Part shown: piece after piece, positions 44,931 to 54,981 of the stretch | Numbering within the stretch: the stretch's first letter is position 1 | Layout: each line of letters begins with the position of its first letter | DNA from: UBA10349 sp003485905 | Lineage (GTDB): Bacteria; Pseudomonadota; Gammaproteobacteria; Arenicellales; Arenicellaceae | Direction of reading: 5' to 3' | Assembly: GCA_943787185.1 (NCBI GenBank) | Contig: CALSLL010000001.1 | Coordinates: forward strand, 1 to 64,000 | Length of the DNA stretch: 64,000 nt | Translations under genes and position numbers: made by a program | The notes under the pieces: generated by a model | Told to the model about the DNA's origin: nothing | The model's input: only the letters and a program-made list of their open reading frames with translations | Databases searched by the model: none

Positions 44931-47259
44931 CCCGTCAATCAACCGACGCGATTTACTTAAAGGAGGAGCGTCCCTTCTGGTAACTGTTAGCACTGCCGGG
45001 GTACTCAATTCAAGTGTAATTAACAACGCTGTAAGCAAAGAAGCCACCACAAAACTGCGAACAACGGCGCCGGACCAACTAGATGCCTGGTTGGCTATAA
45101 ATAAAATCGGCGACGTATCTGCCTTCTTCGGCAAAACCGATATGGCTCAAGGTGTGGGCACGGCTATGGCGCAAATAGTAGCGGAAGAACTAGATGTCTC
45201 AGTGAATAAGGTCACCACGATTCTCGGGGACACGAATCTTACTCCAGACCAAGGTGGGCCAAGCGCAAGTTCGGCCTGCCGCTGGGGCGCACAACCGCTA
45301 AGAAACGCAGCAGCCGAAGCCCGCCAGATTCTCATTGACCGTGCGAGCAAGATTCTTGGGTAAACTAACGAGAAATTGGATGTTAAGAATGGAAGCATCT
45401 TCGTCAAAGATTCTCCGGAGACTAAAATTTCTTACGGGGAGCTAGTTTCAGAAGAAGGATTTGGCACTCAACTCGATTGGAACAAAAAGTACGGCAATGC
45501 CTTGCGAACCTCCGGCACAGCCTCAGTCAAAGACCCTGCGGATTATACGGTTGTTGGCCAATCTGTGGTTCGCAAAGATATACCGGGAAAAATACTTGGT
45601 ACCACCGAGTATTGCCATCACGTTTCTTTGCCTGGAATGCTGCATGGGCGAATGATTCGCCCACCGGTGGCTAATGCTATACCGGTAAGCACCAACACAA
45701 AATCGATCGCCGACATAGCCGGTGCACGAGTCGTACACAAACGTAATCTTCTAGCGGTTGTCGCTGACACTGAATGGGGTGCGATACAAGCGGCGCGTCA
45801 GCTAGAGGTCGAATGGACGGATACAGATGCCCCGTTTCCTCACATGGACCAGCTTTACGATTATATTCGCCAAGCGCCGCCTGTTGTTTCTAATGGCCAG
45901 ACAATGACTTTTGGTAGTAAAAACTACAATGTACCGAGAGGACAGAAAGAATATGACCTTGGTCCGACTAATCAGGTGCTGGCAAGTGCCGCGCGAGTGG
46001 TAGAGGCTGAGTACGAAATACCGTTTCAGTCGCATGCACGGATGGCACCTTCAGTTGCCGTTGCCGATGTAAGCGACAATGGTGTTGTTATCTATACTGA
46101 TGCACAAAAGCCGCATGATGTTCGAGCGGGTGTCTCCAAGATGCTTCTTCTGGAACAAGAGCAAGTTCATGTTATTTGGCTCCCTGGTCCCGGATCTTAC
46201 GGACGCAGCGATGGTGACGAAGCGGCATTTGAAGCTGCAGTCATCTCCCGAGAAATTGGCCAGCCAGTCCGTGTGCAATGGATGCGCGACGAAGGTCATG
46301 GCTGGGACCCAAAAGCACCTGCGGCGGTAATTTCACTAAAAGCCGGGATTGATGATAATGGGGATCTGAATGCCTGGCTATTTCATGCCAAGGGTTTTTC
46401 TGGCTGGGATGTTAAAAATAATCCGTCAAACCCAGGTGACACACTTGCAGGCATGCAGCTGGGTTGGCAAAAATGGGATGAGCATAATTTTGGTACCCCA
46501 GAAGAATCTTACGAGTTCCCAAACCAAGTTGAGTACTGGCAAACGATCGAAGCGTTTCAAGAAGTTGCGTCCCCCCTTAGATGTGCCCATATGCGCTCAC
46601 CACAAAAAAAACAAGTTAGCTTTGCCCATGAAAGCTTTATTGATGAAGCCGCTGCAGCCATTGGTCAAGATCCAATTGAGTTCCGTCTCAAATACCTTAA
46701 GGAAAAACGCGAAATCGAAGTAATGGAAGCGGTCGCGACGGCGGCAAATTGGGAAACAAGACCTTCGCCTAGCAATGATATTGATTCTGGAGACTTATTA
46801 AAGGGCCGTGGGGTTGCGCTATTTAGCGGGTATGGAACTTTTGTTGCTACCGCATGCGAGGTTGAGGTTGACCGTATATCGGGACGAATATGGGCTCGAA
46901 GGTTCATCATTGCTCACGATTGTGGGCTGATAATAAACCCACTCGGTCTACGAGGAGCAATCGAGGGCAATGTGATTCAGGGTGTTAGCCGCGCCCTTTG
47001 TGAGGAAGTCTTATTCGATCAAGAGAACGTTCGCAGCACTGATTGGATTAGCTACCCGATTCTCGACTCCATGGATGTTCCCGAAGCAATTGATATTGTT
47101 TTAATCAACCGTCCAGACAAATCACCGGGTGGTGCTGGGGAACCCCCACATGTAGCCATTGCAGCAGCTATCGGTAACGCTGTATTTGATGCCACGGGAT
47201 TTCGCGCACGCCAAATGCCTCTAACACCAGAGCGCATTAAAGCCGGGCTTGCTACTTGA
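44920..47259 (+). pseudogene. Molybdopterin large subunit (IorB-like), interrupted by an in-frame TAA
   Basis: One long frame encodes a 779-codon product, normal for the family, but codon 148 (45361-45363) is TAA. The reading frame is the same before and after, and the family pattern runs straight across (ASKILG, stop, TNEKLDVKNG). The N-terminal part has a Tat motif NRRDLLKGG. The downstream part (open from TTG 45376) has LHGRMIRPP, the molybdopterin region, and GGAGEPP with the catalytic Glu near the C-terminus. Either a recent nonsense mutation, a sequencing error, or readthrough. Without the first 150 residues the product would lack its export signal. Confidence 0.82.
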
Positions 47260-47294
47260 TTTAAAACCGACAGACCGAATCTGGCCGGATAACG

Positions 47295-48758
47295 CTAGAC
47301 TAACGGTGGCGCTCGCTTATGCCAATCGGTTGCCTGCTCATAGGCATGTGCTAACGACAACACATCGACTTCACCTAAGACCGGACCGCTAATCTGCAAA
47401 CCTATTGGCAAGCCTTGCTGACTAAAACCGCAAGGCAATGAAATCGTCGGGATGCCGTAAATATTAAATGGACTTGGATTTCGAATCAGAATATCGTCCA
47501 CTGAAGAGATCATGGCCTCGTCAATTGTGGCCGGAAGGCGCGTTAACGTAGGGGTTATCAGCAAATCGACTGATTCGAACACTTGACCAATGGCCGCCCT
47601 ACTTCGCTTCAACTCAAGCAGCGTTTCGGCATATTCGATTGCGGAAATATCTGCCCCTCGCGAAATGCGATCCAAAGTCATCTTTCCGTACTGATCACTG
47701 CTATCGGTAAGATACTCTTCATGAAATCCATATCCATCAACTAGCACGGGCGTTCCGCCGGGCCGAGGAGGTAAGTCAATCTCGGATACACTAGCAGTCA
47801 ACCCAGTAAGAATGCCAATCGCTTGCTCGATAGTCTGCAATATCTGCGGGTCAACATCATCGTAGAAATATCTACGAGGAATGCCGAGTCGCATCCGGGA
47901 CGTCGGACGATATAGTGCGCCTGCGTAGCTTGGCAAGTCAGTTTGAATACTAGCGGTATCGCCACGGTCATACCCGGCTATTGCTTGCAACATCAGTGCA
48001 GCGTCGGTAACGGTCCGACACATAGGGCCTACATGATCTAGGGTAACGCTTAGCGGTATGATCCCGCGAATGCTAGCTAAACCATAAGTCGGTTTCAGAC
48101 CAACTATTCCACAATGAGCAGCGGGTATACGAATAGATCCACCCGTATCCGTTCCCAGCGCGCCGGCACACAATCGAGCTGAAACTGCCGCCCCCGGCCC
48201 TCCAGATGAGCCACCGGTAATGCGACTCAAATCCCAAGGATTATGCACAGGTCCGAAGTGCGAAATAGCCGAACTCGCACCATACGCAAACTCATGCATG
48301 TTCAATTTGCCAAGCAAGATAGCCCCAGCCTGCTCAAGCCGAGTCACAACTTCGGCATCTTCACTAGGAATTCGATCAGCAAAGATCGCACTAGCGGCGG
48401 TTGTTCGAATACCTGCGGTATCAATATTGTCCTTGAGCGCAATCGGGATTCCGTGGAGTGGGCCACGCCACTGGCCAAAAGACAACTCTGTTTCTAACTT
48501 TCGAGCTCGCTCCATCGCCCGATCTTCAGTCACGGTTATGAAAGAATTAAGCTGACCATCGAGTCGCTCGATACGCGCTAGATAGGCCTGCGAAAGTTCG
48601 ACGGGAGAAATATCCCTAGTTCGAATCAACTGGCCCGCCTGAGCGATAGTAAGTTCGGTGAGGTCCCCAGACTGCGACCAAGAAGGCTTGGCGAGCATCG
48701 TGGCCGCCGCCGCGCCGCTCGCGATAAATCTCCTACGGTTCAAGCCTGCGCTCGTCAT
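47295..48758 (-). CDS. Amidase-signature hydrolase with Tat-like signal
   Basis: Serine amidase of 487 aa. The Ser-cisSer-Lys triad is Lys109 (ALKDNID), Ser184/185 (GGSSGGPGA) and nucleophile Ser208 (GTDTGGSIRIPA). The N-terminal NRRRFIASGAAAAT with cleavage near SWSQS looks like a Tat signal, so the enzyme is probably periplasmic, unusual for this mainly cytosolic family. It cleaves a carboxamide of unknown identity. It is convergent with the molybdoenzyme gene and upstream of nothing obvious; the ribosome site is weak. Confidence 0.9.
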   Translation of the reverse strand: MTSAGLNRRRFIASGAAAATMLAKPSWSQSGDLTELTIAQAGQLIRTRDISPVELSQAYLARIERLDGQLNSFITVTEDRAMERARKLETELSFGQWRGPLHGIPIALKDNIDTAGIRTTAASAIFADRIPSEDAEVVTRLEQAGAILLGKLNMHEFAYGASSAISHFGPVHNPWDLSRITGGSSGGPGAAVSARLCAGALGTDTGGSIRIPAAHCGIVGLKPTYGLASIRGIIPLSVTLDHVGPMCRTVTDAALMLQAIAGYDRGDTASIQTDLPSYAGALYRPTSRMRLGIPRRYFYDDVDPQILQTIEQAIGILTGLTASVSEIDLPPRPGGTPVLVDGYGFHEEYLTDSSDQYGKMTLDRISRGADISAIEYAETLLELKRSRAAIGQVFESVDLLITPTLTRLPATIDEAMISSVDDILIRNPSPFNIYGIPTISLPCGFSQQGLPIGLQISGPVLGEVDVLSLAHAYEQATDWHKRAPPLV

Positions 48759-48805
48759 TTTACTACGCCCGTCATTCAGTTAATCGTTTATTAACTGGAT
48801 CGCCT

Positions 48806-49288
48806 TTACTGCCACCGGTCCATTGCTTGGCGATGTACTGATTCAGCAGGAAGCTCTAACAGTTCCATCCGGATTCCGTATGGATCGGTAACATTCGATA
48901 AAATAGCGCCACTACTGCTTGCGATACTATCTTGGACTTGCGCACCTCTTTCTCTAAATATCGCAATTACTGATTCCATATTGTCGACATGCACGCCGAA
49001 ATGACTGATCCCAGCTTGCCTTATTTCAGTTATTGGCTGTATTTCGACAAACGTATTCTGACTCACTTGAGCATAAACTAGCGCGATGTTGCCATCGCCA
49101 TCGTTAATCCTGAATGCCTCTTGAAACCCTAACGTGTCGCTATAGTAGGCGAGCGCTTCTTCAACGTCCGGTACAGCAATTCCTACATGATTGACCCGTA
49201 CGATATTACTGTTCTGGCTTTGGGCGATCGCCATCTGAACGACAAGCCCAACTACGACCCCACCGACAAATAATACAAGTTTCCGCAT
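48806..49288 (-). CDS. Exported VOC (glyoxalase-fold) protein
   Basis: One VOC domain (about 28-150) of the methylmalonyl-CoA epimerase/glyoxalase type: NHVGIAVPDVEEALAYYSDTLGF, then HFGVHVDNMESVIAIF and DPYGIRMELLEL. Candidate metal ligands are the His of NHVGI, the His of ISHFGVH and the Glu of RMELL. A signal peptide or anchor (5-24, ending MAIAQ) precedes it, placing the domain outside the cytoplasm. AAGGAG precedes the ATG. It lies just upstream of the amidase gene on the same strand, about 50 bases apart, so they may share a transcript. Confidence 0.85.
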   Translation of the reverse strand: MRKLVLFVGGVVVGLVVQMAIAQSQNSNIVRVNHVGIAVPDVEEALAYYSDTLGFQEAFRINDGDGNIALVYAQVSQNTFVEIQPITEIRQAGISHFGVHVDNMESVIAIFRERGAQVQDSIASSSGAILSNVTDPYGIRMELLELPAESVHRQAMDRWQ

Positions 49289-49546
49289 AATTAGCTCCTT
49301 AAGTAGATAAAAATAATTACGAACACGATAAATGGTTCGCTCTAAGTATAGTCAGTATTGACCAATTAAAGTCACCGTATGTAGCCGAAATAACTATTTA
49401 CGACTCGAAGCGCTGTTGATTGATACCTAAGGAATTAGAACATAGGCCACTGCACATAGTGAAAGGTAGCTATAACCGGATGTCCTCGAATTAGGCCGTA
49501 TGGCCCAGTTGTCGCGCATCCCATGAAATTCAACCAACTATAGTTA

Positions 49547-50567
49547 TTAGTCCATTCCTGCTTGTGCCCGAACATACAGAGCAGCCTCTTCATGGGTTCC
49601 AAACCAAACGCTTCCTTTGGTCTTCATATGCTCAATTAATCCTTCTAGCGCAACAATACGCGAACGATGACCACTTACATGAGGATGCATCGTCAAGAGA
49701 AACATCGTACCTTCCTCCCAGGCTTTATCAAATTCATCAATCCATACCTGCATAACGTCTCTTGGATTCATGTAATTATTACCGCGAGGGTTAAATAAAG
49801 GCGAGTCATCCAAAATCCATTCCACGGGTAACTCGACTAAACCTGTTGGCTCACCATCCTGAAGCAATTCATAGGGCCTATCGTCATGCATTAAGGAGCT
49901 TTCGTACAAAAACCCCATCCTGCGCACAATACTAAGTGTGTTGGGGCTGTGATTCCAAGATGGCGCCCTGTACCCAACTGGTCTCCTGCCCGTAATTTCT
50001 TCAATCTCATCTGTCGCCTGGCGCAATAACCGCTCTTCTGTATCAGCGTCAAGCGCTGTATTCAATTCGTGAATCCAACCATGAACAGCAATTTCATGTT
50101 GACCTGACTTTTTGATCAGGTCCGCTTGTTCTGGCGCGAGCTTAAGACTCCATGCGGGGAAAAAGAACGTAGATGGAATATTCTGTTGGTCCATGAGTTT
50201 AACGATTCGAGGTAGTGCAACACGATGGCCATACTGCCCCTGCGACAAAGGCCCCACACTAACCTCTCCATTGCGCAGCCCCCATGACCGTTTCATTATC
50301 TACATCATAAGACAACAGCACCGCTACTCTGGCTCCACCGGGCCATTTCTCTGGATTCAGATCTCTTCCAGCGCGAATATGATTGACTTCACGATGGACA
50401 TATTCTTCCGACCAATCCCACGGAGTATCGGAATTCTCTATGTCGGTGTTGCTATTGGCTGAGAGATTGCAAGCTAAAAGCGTCAATATTAGTAGGAAAG
50501 TTAACAGCCATCGCGGACCAATTTGCATTACCTGCCCACTAGGTTCGAATAATGAGATTGATTTCAT
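49547..50567 (-). pseudogene. Polysaccharide deacetylase (NodB-type) lipoprotein, frameshifted
   Basis: Two frames join into one deacetylase. The upstream part (50567 to about 50280) has a lipoprotein signal ending LLAC and the first motif LLSYDVDNETV. The downstream part (to 49547) continues GLRNGEVSVGPLSQGQYG, then HGWIHELN (metal His pair), GYRAPSWNHS and MHPHVSGH. The frames meet at a run of five Cs (50279-50283; five Gs in the gene). Removing one base restores the reading. Neither half alone has both metal motifs. Either a slip mutation or a sequencing error. Confidence 0.83.
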
Positions 50568-50657
50568 AGAGATTTTAATACTCTGTCTAAGACGCTTTTT
50601 AGAAATTGCATAGCAAACAATTAAACTTACGAATAAAGGAAAAATTCATAGGTGAAA

Positions 50658-51689
50658 TCAACCTACTTTCACAACCATCTTGCCGAAACTTTTTCCTACA
50701 AGAAGATCATTGAGCGCCACAGGTGCATTCTCCAAGCCATCAATAATCTGTTCCTTATAATGAATCTTCCCTTCAACTAGCCACTGTTCCATGTCCTTTC
50801 TAAACTCTGCATAGGTACTCCTCGGAAAGCTATCGTAGATAATGAATCCCTGGACCTTTACCTTCATGCGTAAGATTGTACCCATAATGGCTGGGCCAAA
50901 ATCCGAACCTTCAGGCAGGCCAGTGAGGTTATACCAAGAGACCACTCCGCAAACAGGCACACGCGCAAAGGCATTTAAGAGTGGCAAAACGGCATAGAGT
51001 ACTTTCCCGCCGACATTTTCAAAATAAACATCAATCCCTTTGGCACATGCAACTTTGAGCTGCTCAGCGAAATCATCGGCTTTGTGATCGATACAAGCAT
51101 CGAAGCCAAGATTATTAACAACATGAGCGCATTTTTCGGTACCGCCAGCGATACCTACTACGATGCAGCCCTTTATCTTTGCAATCTGTCCAACGGTAGC
51201 ACCTACCGGTCCGGACGCTGCAGCGACCACCACAGTCTCACCCGGCTGCGGTTCACCGATTTTTAGTAAGCCAGCATAAGCGGTATATCCGGGCATCCCC
51301 ATAATGCCAAGAGACCAAGACGGGTTCTTAGGGTCTTTACCAAGGTTCATAAGCTCCTTGCCATTAGAAATCGCGTAATCCTGCCAGCCACTGCTGGCCA
51401 GTACAACATCACCCGGGTCAAAAGTATCAAGATCGGAAGAGACAACTTCGGCCACGACTTGCCCAGTCATTACCTCATCAATCTTTACGGGTTCTGCATA
51501 AGACTTCGCGTTGTTCATCCGACCACGCATGTATGGATCGAGCGAGAGATAGAGAGTTCGTAATAGCAGCTCTCCTACTCCGGGATGAGGAATATCGACC
51601 TCTTCCAAGCGAAGAGTATTTTCAGTCGGCAGGCCCTTGGGCCGTTCTGCAAGAACTACGCGACGATTGGTTTTGAGTGATTGCGGCAT
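50658..51689 (-). CDS. Medium-chain NADP-dependent oxidoreductase (CurA/leukotriene B4 dehydrogenase type)
   Basis: Cytosolic zinc-free alkenal/one reductase of 343 aa, reducing C=C bonds next to a carbonyl. N-terminal SLDPYMRGRM and VMTGQVVAEV, MGMPGYTAYAGLL, the cofactor loop ASGPVGATVGQIAK, and YFENVGG are family marks. The start is ATG 51689 with AGGG six bases upstream; the TTG two codons earlier is unlikely. A single-gene unit by spacing. Confidence 0.92.
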   Translation of the reverse strand: MPQSLKTNRRVVLAERPKGLPTENTLRLEEVDIPHPGVGELLLRTLYLSLDPYMRGRMNNAKSYAEPVKIDEVMTGQVVAEVVSSDLDTFDPGDVVLASSGWQDYAISNGKELMNLGKDPKNPSWSLGIMGMPGYTAYAGLLKIGEPQPGETVVVAAASGPVGATVGQIAKIKGCIVVGIAGGTEKCAHVVNNLGFDACIDHKADDFAEQLKVACAKGIDVYFENVGGKVLYAVLPLLNAFARVPVCGVVSWYNLTGLPEGSDFGPAIMGTILRMKVKVQGFIIYDSFPRSTYAEFRKDMEQWLVEGKIHYKEQIIDGLENAPVALNDLLVGKSFGKMVVKVG

Positions 51690-51759
51690 GATCAACCCTA
51701 GATAATTTCTTTGAGTATGAATCGTTATTTATCGGACCAAATAAATTAGGGAGGTTGTA

Positions 51760-52800
51760 CTACAACGGCGTGCAGTTATATGGCTCCACCCGGCTTTCCT
51801 CCATCCACAACCAGAATCGATCCAAGCGGACTGTTTCGGTAAAGTTTATTGGGTCTGTAATATCTATCGTGTAATTCAAGCGCTTACCATTTGCAGATAC
51901 GGTAAAGCGTTCCTCATAGCGCGCCTGAATGCTCTGCGGAACCCCGCGCGTGTCAAATATCGGCCAGCTGACGTGTGAGGTACGAATCACCAACGTCTCA
52001 CCCTCCCAGTGCCCCACAGAATAACCTAGCAAACTCGGCTCTGGATCACTTTGCACATCCTCCGGATTCATATGAATGGTACGAACCGTATCGAATTCCT
52101 CTTGGCGGATTGTGATCACATCGCCCTGATCTATAAGCTCCAGCGGATAAGGGGGATCCATAATCGAAGGCATCCCCTTAGGTTCGCATCGGATGGCAGG
52201 GTTATCCGCTACGGGATCCCATGCCGCTTGGCCTGCAATCGCCGCCTCTGTAAGTGGATAGCTTTGTTCCCAAAACCGATCTTGGTCTGGGTCACCCGCT
52301 ATCGTGCTCCAGACTCGAAACAGGCCCAATTCGGCCACATCAGCGGATTCACGCGCATCAATCTCAGCGACTGTTCTTCTATCGTCTGATCCGTCTGAAA
52401 AATGCTTCGCACCAGACCCGCGCAACACTAGCTCCTGACCATCTGGTAAGAGTACATGGTTGCCTGCCATTCGATTGCCGGCCGTCCTAGGAGGCCACCC
52501 CGCCACGGTAACCAGATCTCCTACTACAAGCTGGTCGCGCGTCACTCCAAGCTGGCGCAGTGTGCTTACAGAATTACTCTCAACGGACCAAATTAATGGT
52601 TCGCCATCCGCCTCTCCCGTACTTAGCGTAAAACCGATATGTGGATTTTGCCATTTCACGTCGGTAATTACACCACGCACCTCGATAACAGTCGTGACAT
52701 CAAAATAAGTATTAGCAGCGTGATGACCCAGTGCCGCATAGATCGGTAGAAGACCAAGCAGACATGCCGCTGAAAATTTTAATGCCGGTCGTTTTATCAT
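51760..52800 (-). CDS. DUF6152-like two-domain exported protein
   Basis: Full-length member (346 aa). The signal ends YAALG, giving mature His26-His27; NPH is at 52-54 (KWQNPHIGF). The second domain reads LGLFRVWS, IRCEPKGMPSIMDPPYPLEL, EEFDTVRTIHMN, SLLGYSVGHWEGETLVIRTSH, EERFTV and a final PYNC. An IS30 copy inserted 97 bases upstream of the start has probably replaced its native promoter region. AGGGG lies ten bases before the ATG; a TTG precedes it in frame. Confidence 0.82.
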   Translation of the reverse strand: MIKRPALKFSAACLLGLLPIYAALGHHAANTYFDVTTVIEVRGVITDVKWQNPHIGFTLSTGEADGEPLIWSVESNSVSTLRQLGVTRDQLVVGDLVTVAGWPPRTAGNRMAGNHVLLPDGQELVLRGSGAKHFSDGSDDRRTVAEIDARESADVAELGLFRVWSTIAGDPDQDRFWEQSYPLTEAAIAGQAAWDPVADNPAIRCEPKGMPSIMDPPYPLELIDQGDVITIRQEEFDTVRTIHMNPEDVQSDPEPSLLGYSVGHWEGETLVIRTSHVSWPIFDTRGVPQSIQARYEERFTVSANGKRLNYTIDITDPINFTETVRLDRFWLWMEESRVEPYNCTPL

Positions 52801-52896
52801 CAATTATTTTCCCCTAGGTAAAACTGCTGGTTTTGCATTCGTAAGTATAGGATATATTAAAGCATCTAACCGGTTGACCAAAGAACCGATAATTAT

Positions 52897-54125
52897 TGCG
52901 ATTTCAACCGGTCGACGCAACACATTGGTTAAATCGGTCTGCTGGTGTTTGGAAGTTTAACGTTTTTCTCGGCCGCTCGTTTAACTGTCTGGCCACTGCA
53001 TTCAGTTTCGCCTGTGAATGTACTGATAAGTCTGTGCCCTTCGGGAAGTACTGCCTAAGCAGACCATTCGTGTTCTCGTTCGATCCTCTCTGCCAAGGGC
53101 TGTGTGGATCACAGAAGTAAACGTCGACGTCAGTGGCCAGCGTAAATCGCTTGTGGTCAGCCAGTTCTTTACCACGATCCCAAGTGAGTGATTTGTACAG
53201 CTCTCTCGGTAGTTTGTGCGCTTGCTTGATCAGCGCGTTGATCACGGTCTCTGTGTCCTTGCCATTCACCTTAGCGAGCATCACGTAACGTGTGTGTCGT
53301 TCAACTAGGGTGGCGATATGGGTGTTGCGTGGCCCAGAGATAAGATCACCTTCCCAGTGACCGGGCACCGCCCGGTCTTCAACTGAGGCTGGTCGCTCAC
53401 TGATCGATACAGCATCGGTGATCTTACCGCGATCATCTGCTTTGTGCGTGTGGTGGCGTGAACGACGCATACTACGTTTCTTCCTAAGGTGTTGGAGAAG
53501 CTCCTTTTTTAAGGCTCCACGGGCTTGTATAAAGAGACTGCGATAAATGGTTTCGTGTGACACGTGAAAGTCCTCATCGTCTGGATACGCACACTTTAAC
53601 CAGCCAGCGATCTGTTCAGGTGACCAGAGCTGATTAAGTTTCTTCGCCACAATACGGGCTAACGCACGATTGTCCACCAGTCTACATCGCTTGGGCCGAT
53701 GGGATCGATCCCAAGCGGCCTGATCCGCTTTATTAGCCCGATAACATCGTCGACCACCATTGCGCTTGATCTCTCGACTGATTGTTGAAGATGCACGCCC
53801 CAGTGATACGGCAATTGATCGGATAGAGTAACCCGCCACTACACTGCGTGAGATCTCTTCACGTTCAGGCAACGTTAGTGCTAATCGTGATCGCTTCCTT
53901 TGCGGTGGTCGAATCCCTCCGGTGCGTGACAGAATACCTGCGATTGAGCTGTGATTGCGATCAAATAATGCGGCTATCTTATGCAGTGAATCACCTTTCT
54001 GCCAGCGATCCCACATCAATGCTTTATCTGTTTCTGTGTAATAAATCCTCGACCTTTGTCTCATCTGCAACACTCCTTCTCTTTGATAAGAGAGTAAACT
54101 GTTGCGTCGACCGGTTGAAATCGCA
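52897..54125 (-). mobile_element. IS30-family insertion sequence, copy 3 (complete)
   Basis: 1229 bases, same length, orientation and apparently the same sequence as copy 2. A 26-bp perfect inverted repeat bounds it. The flanking dinucleotide is AT on both sides (52895-52896 and 54126-54127), consistent with the 2-bp target duplication known for IS30. It sits between a DUF6152-like gene and the four-cysteine secreted protein gene. Confidence 0.95.
52904..54064 (-). CDS. IS30-family transposase (complete, 386 aa)
   Basis: Translation identical to the gene at 38779. ATG at 54064 behind AAGGAG, catalytic Asp240, Asp296 and Glu330 all present, and the stop lies in the left inverted repeat. Intact frame in two copies implies recent movement. 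Confidence 0.95.
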   Translation of the reverse strand: MRQRSRIYYTETDKALMWDRWQKGDSLHKIAALFDRNHSSIAGILSRTGGIRPPQRKRSRLALTLPEREEISRSVVAGYSIRSIAVSLGRASSTISREIKRNGGRRCYRANKADQAAWDRSHRPKRCRLVDNRALARIVAKKLNQLWSPEQIAGWLKCAYPDDEDFHVSHETIYRSLFIQARGALKKELLQHLRKKRSMRRSRHHTHKADDRGKITDAVSISERPASVEDRAVPGHWEGDLISGPRNTHIATLVERHTRYVMLAKVNGKDTETVINALIKQAHKLPRELYKSLTWDRGKELADHKRFTLATDVDVYFCDPHSPWQRGSNENTNGLLRQYFPKGTDLSVHSQAKLNAVARQLNERPRKTLNFQTPADRFNQCVASTG

Positions 54126-54272
54126 ATCAAAACCAGCCATTTGCTTAACCTTTGGTTAGATGTTTCTTAATCTAAGTCCGGATAGCAGGCTATTCCGACA
54201 CTAAAATGATTGAATACAACCGCATTAATAGATAGCCTCTAACAACAAAACGTTCACTTCAGGAATACAACT

Positions 54273-54911
54273 ATGCATAAAAACAGAAAGATAGTAACAA
54301 TAGGTCTGGCAGTTGTCGGGCTACTCGCTACAGGCTTACTACAAGCTCAACAGCAGACAGGGCCAATGTCTTTTTTCTTGACCAGTGCCGGTTCTGGAAA
54401 TGGTGCAGACTTAGGTGGGCTTGAAGGGGCCGATGCCATTTGTCAGAGCCTAGCGGAAAGCGTTGAAGCCGGCGATCGCACTTGGCATGCCTATCTCAGC
54501 ACCCAGGGCGAGAATGCTGTAAACGCTCGGGACAGAATTGGTTCAGGACCTTGGTTCAATGCTAATGGCAACCGTATTGCCGTTAACTTAGATGATCTTC
54601 ATAGCACCCAAAACCGAGTGAGTGGCTATAGTGCAACAGACGAACGCGGCCGAAAAATACCCGGCGCCGGATTTGCACCGAACCGACATGACATCCTCAC
54701 TGGGTCACAAGTCGACGGTGCAGCCTATTCTGCCGACGAGGACATGACCTGCAAAAACTGGACGAGTAGCAGTGATGATGACAAGGCGCGTGTAGGACAT
54801 CATGATTATGCCGGCTGGAACTCTACCCACGACTCTAGGGGCTGCAGCCAGACTGCATTGCAGAGCTCGGGTGGTGATGGTCTCTTTTACTGCTTTGCCG
54901 TGGAAGAGTAA
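54273..54911 (+). CDS. Secreted four-cysteine protein, paralogue of the gene at 33003
   Basis: The 212-aa product has a signal ending LLQAQ, then the same domain: GGLEGADAICQ, WHAYLSTQ, DRIGSGPW, KHD-like RHDILTGSQVDG, MTCKNWTSS, RGCS, GDGLFYCFA. The four Cys are at matching places. It lacks the NHEHS-containing insert of its relative and has YSATDERGRKIPG there instead. CAGGAA precedes the ATG. DUF1554/endostatin-like by eye. It is followed by a 13-bp hairpin. Confidence 0.72.
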   Translation: MHKNRKIVTIGLAVVGLLATGLLQAQQQTGPMSFFLTSAGSGNGADLGGLEGADAICQSLAESVEAGDRTWHAYLSTQGENAVNARDRIGSGPWFNANGNRIAVNLDDLHSTQNRVSGYSATDERGRKIPGAGFAPNRHDILTGSQVDGAAYSADEDMTCKNWTSSSDDDKARVGHHDYAGWNSTHDSRGCSQTALQSSGGDGLFYCFAVEE

Positions 54912-54950
54912 GCAAGAGATAGATTATAGTCAGCAAATGTTCGATTGATT

Positions 54951-54981
54951 GAATGACCGCTTATTGCCTAAGCGGTCATTC
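54951..54981. terminator. 13-bp perfect hairpin after the four-cysteine protein gene
   Basis: Arms GAATGACCGCTTA and TAAGCGGTCATTC with a five-base loop. Position fits a transcript end but the T-run is poor. A related hairpin with compensating base changes occurs at 56178. Confidence 0.65.
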
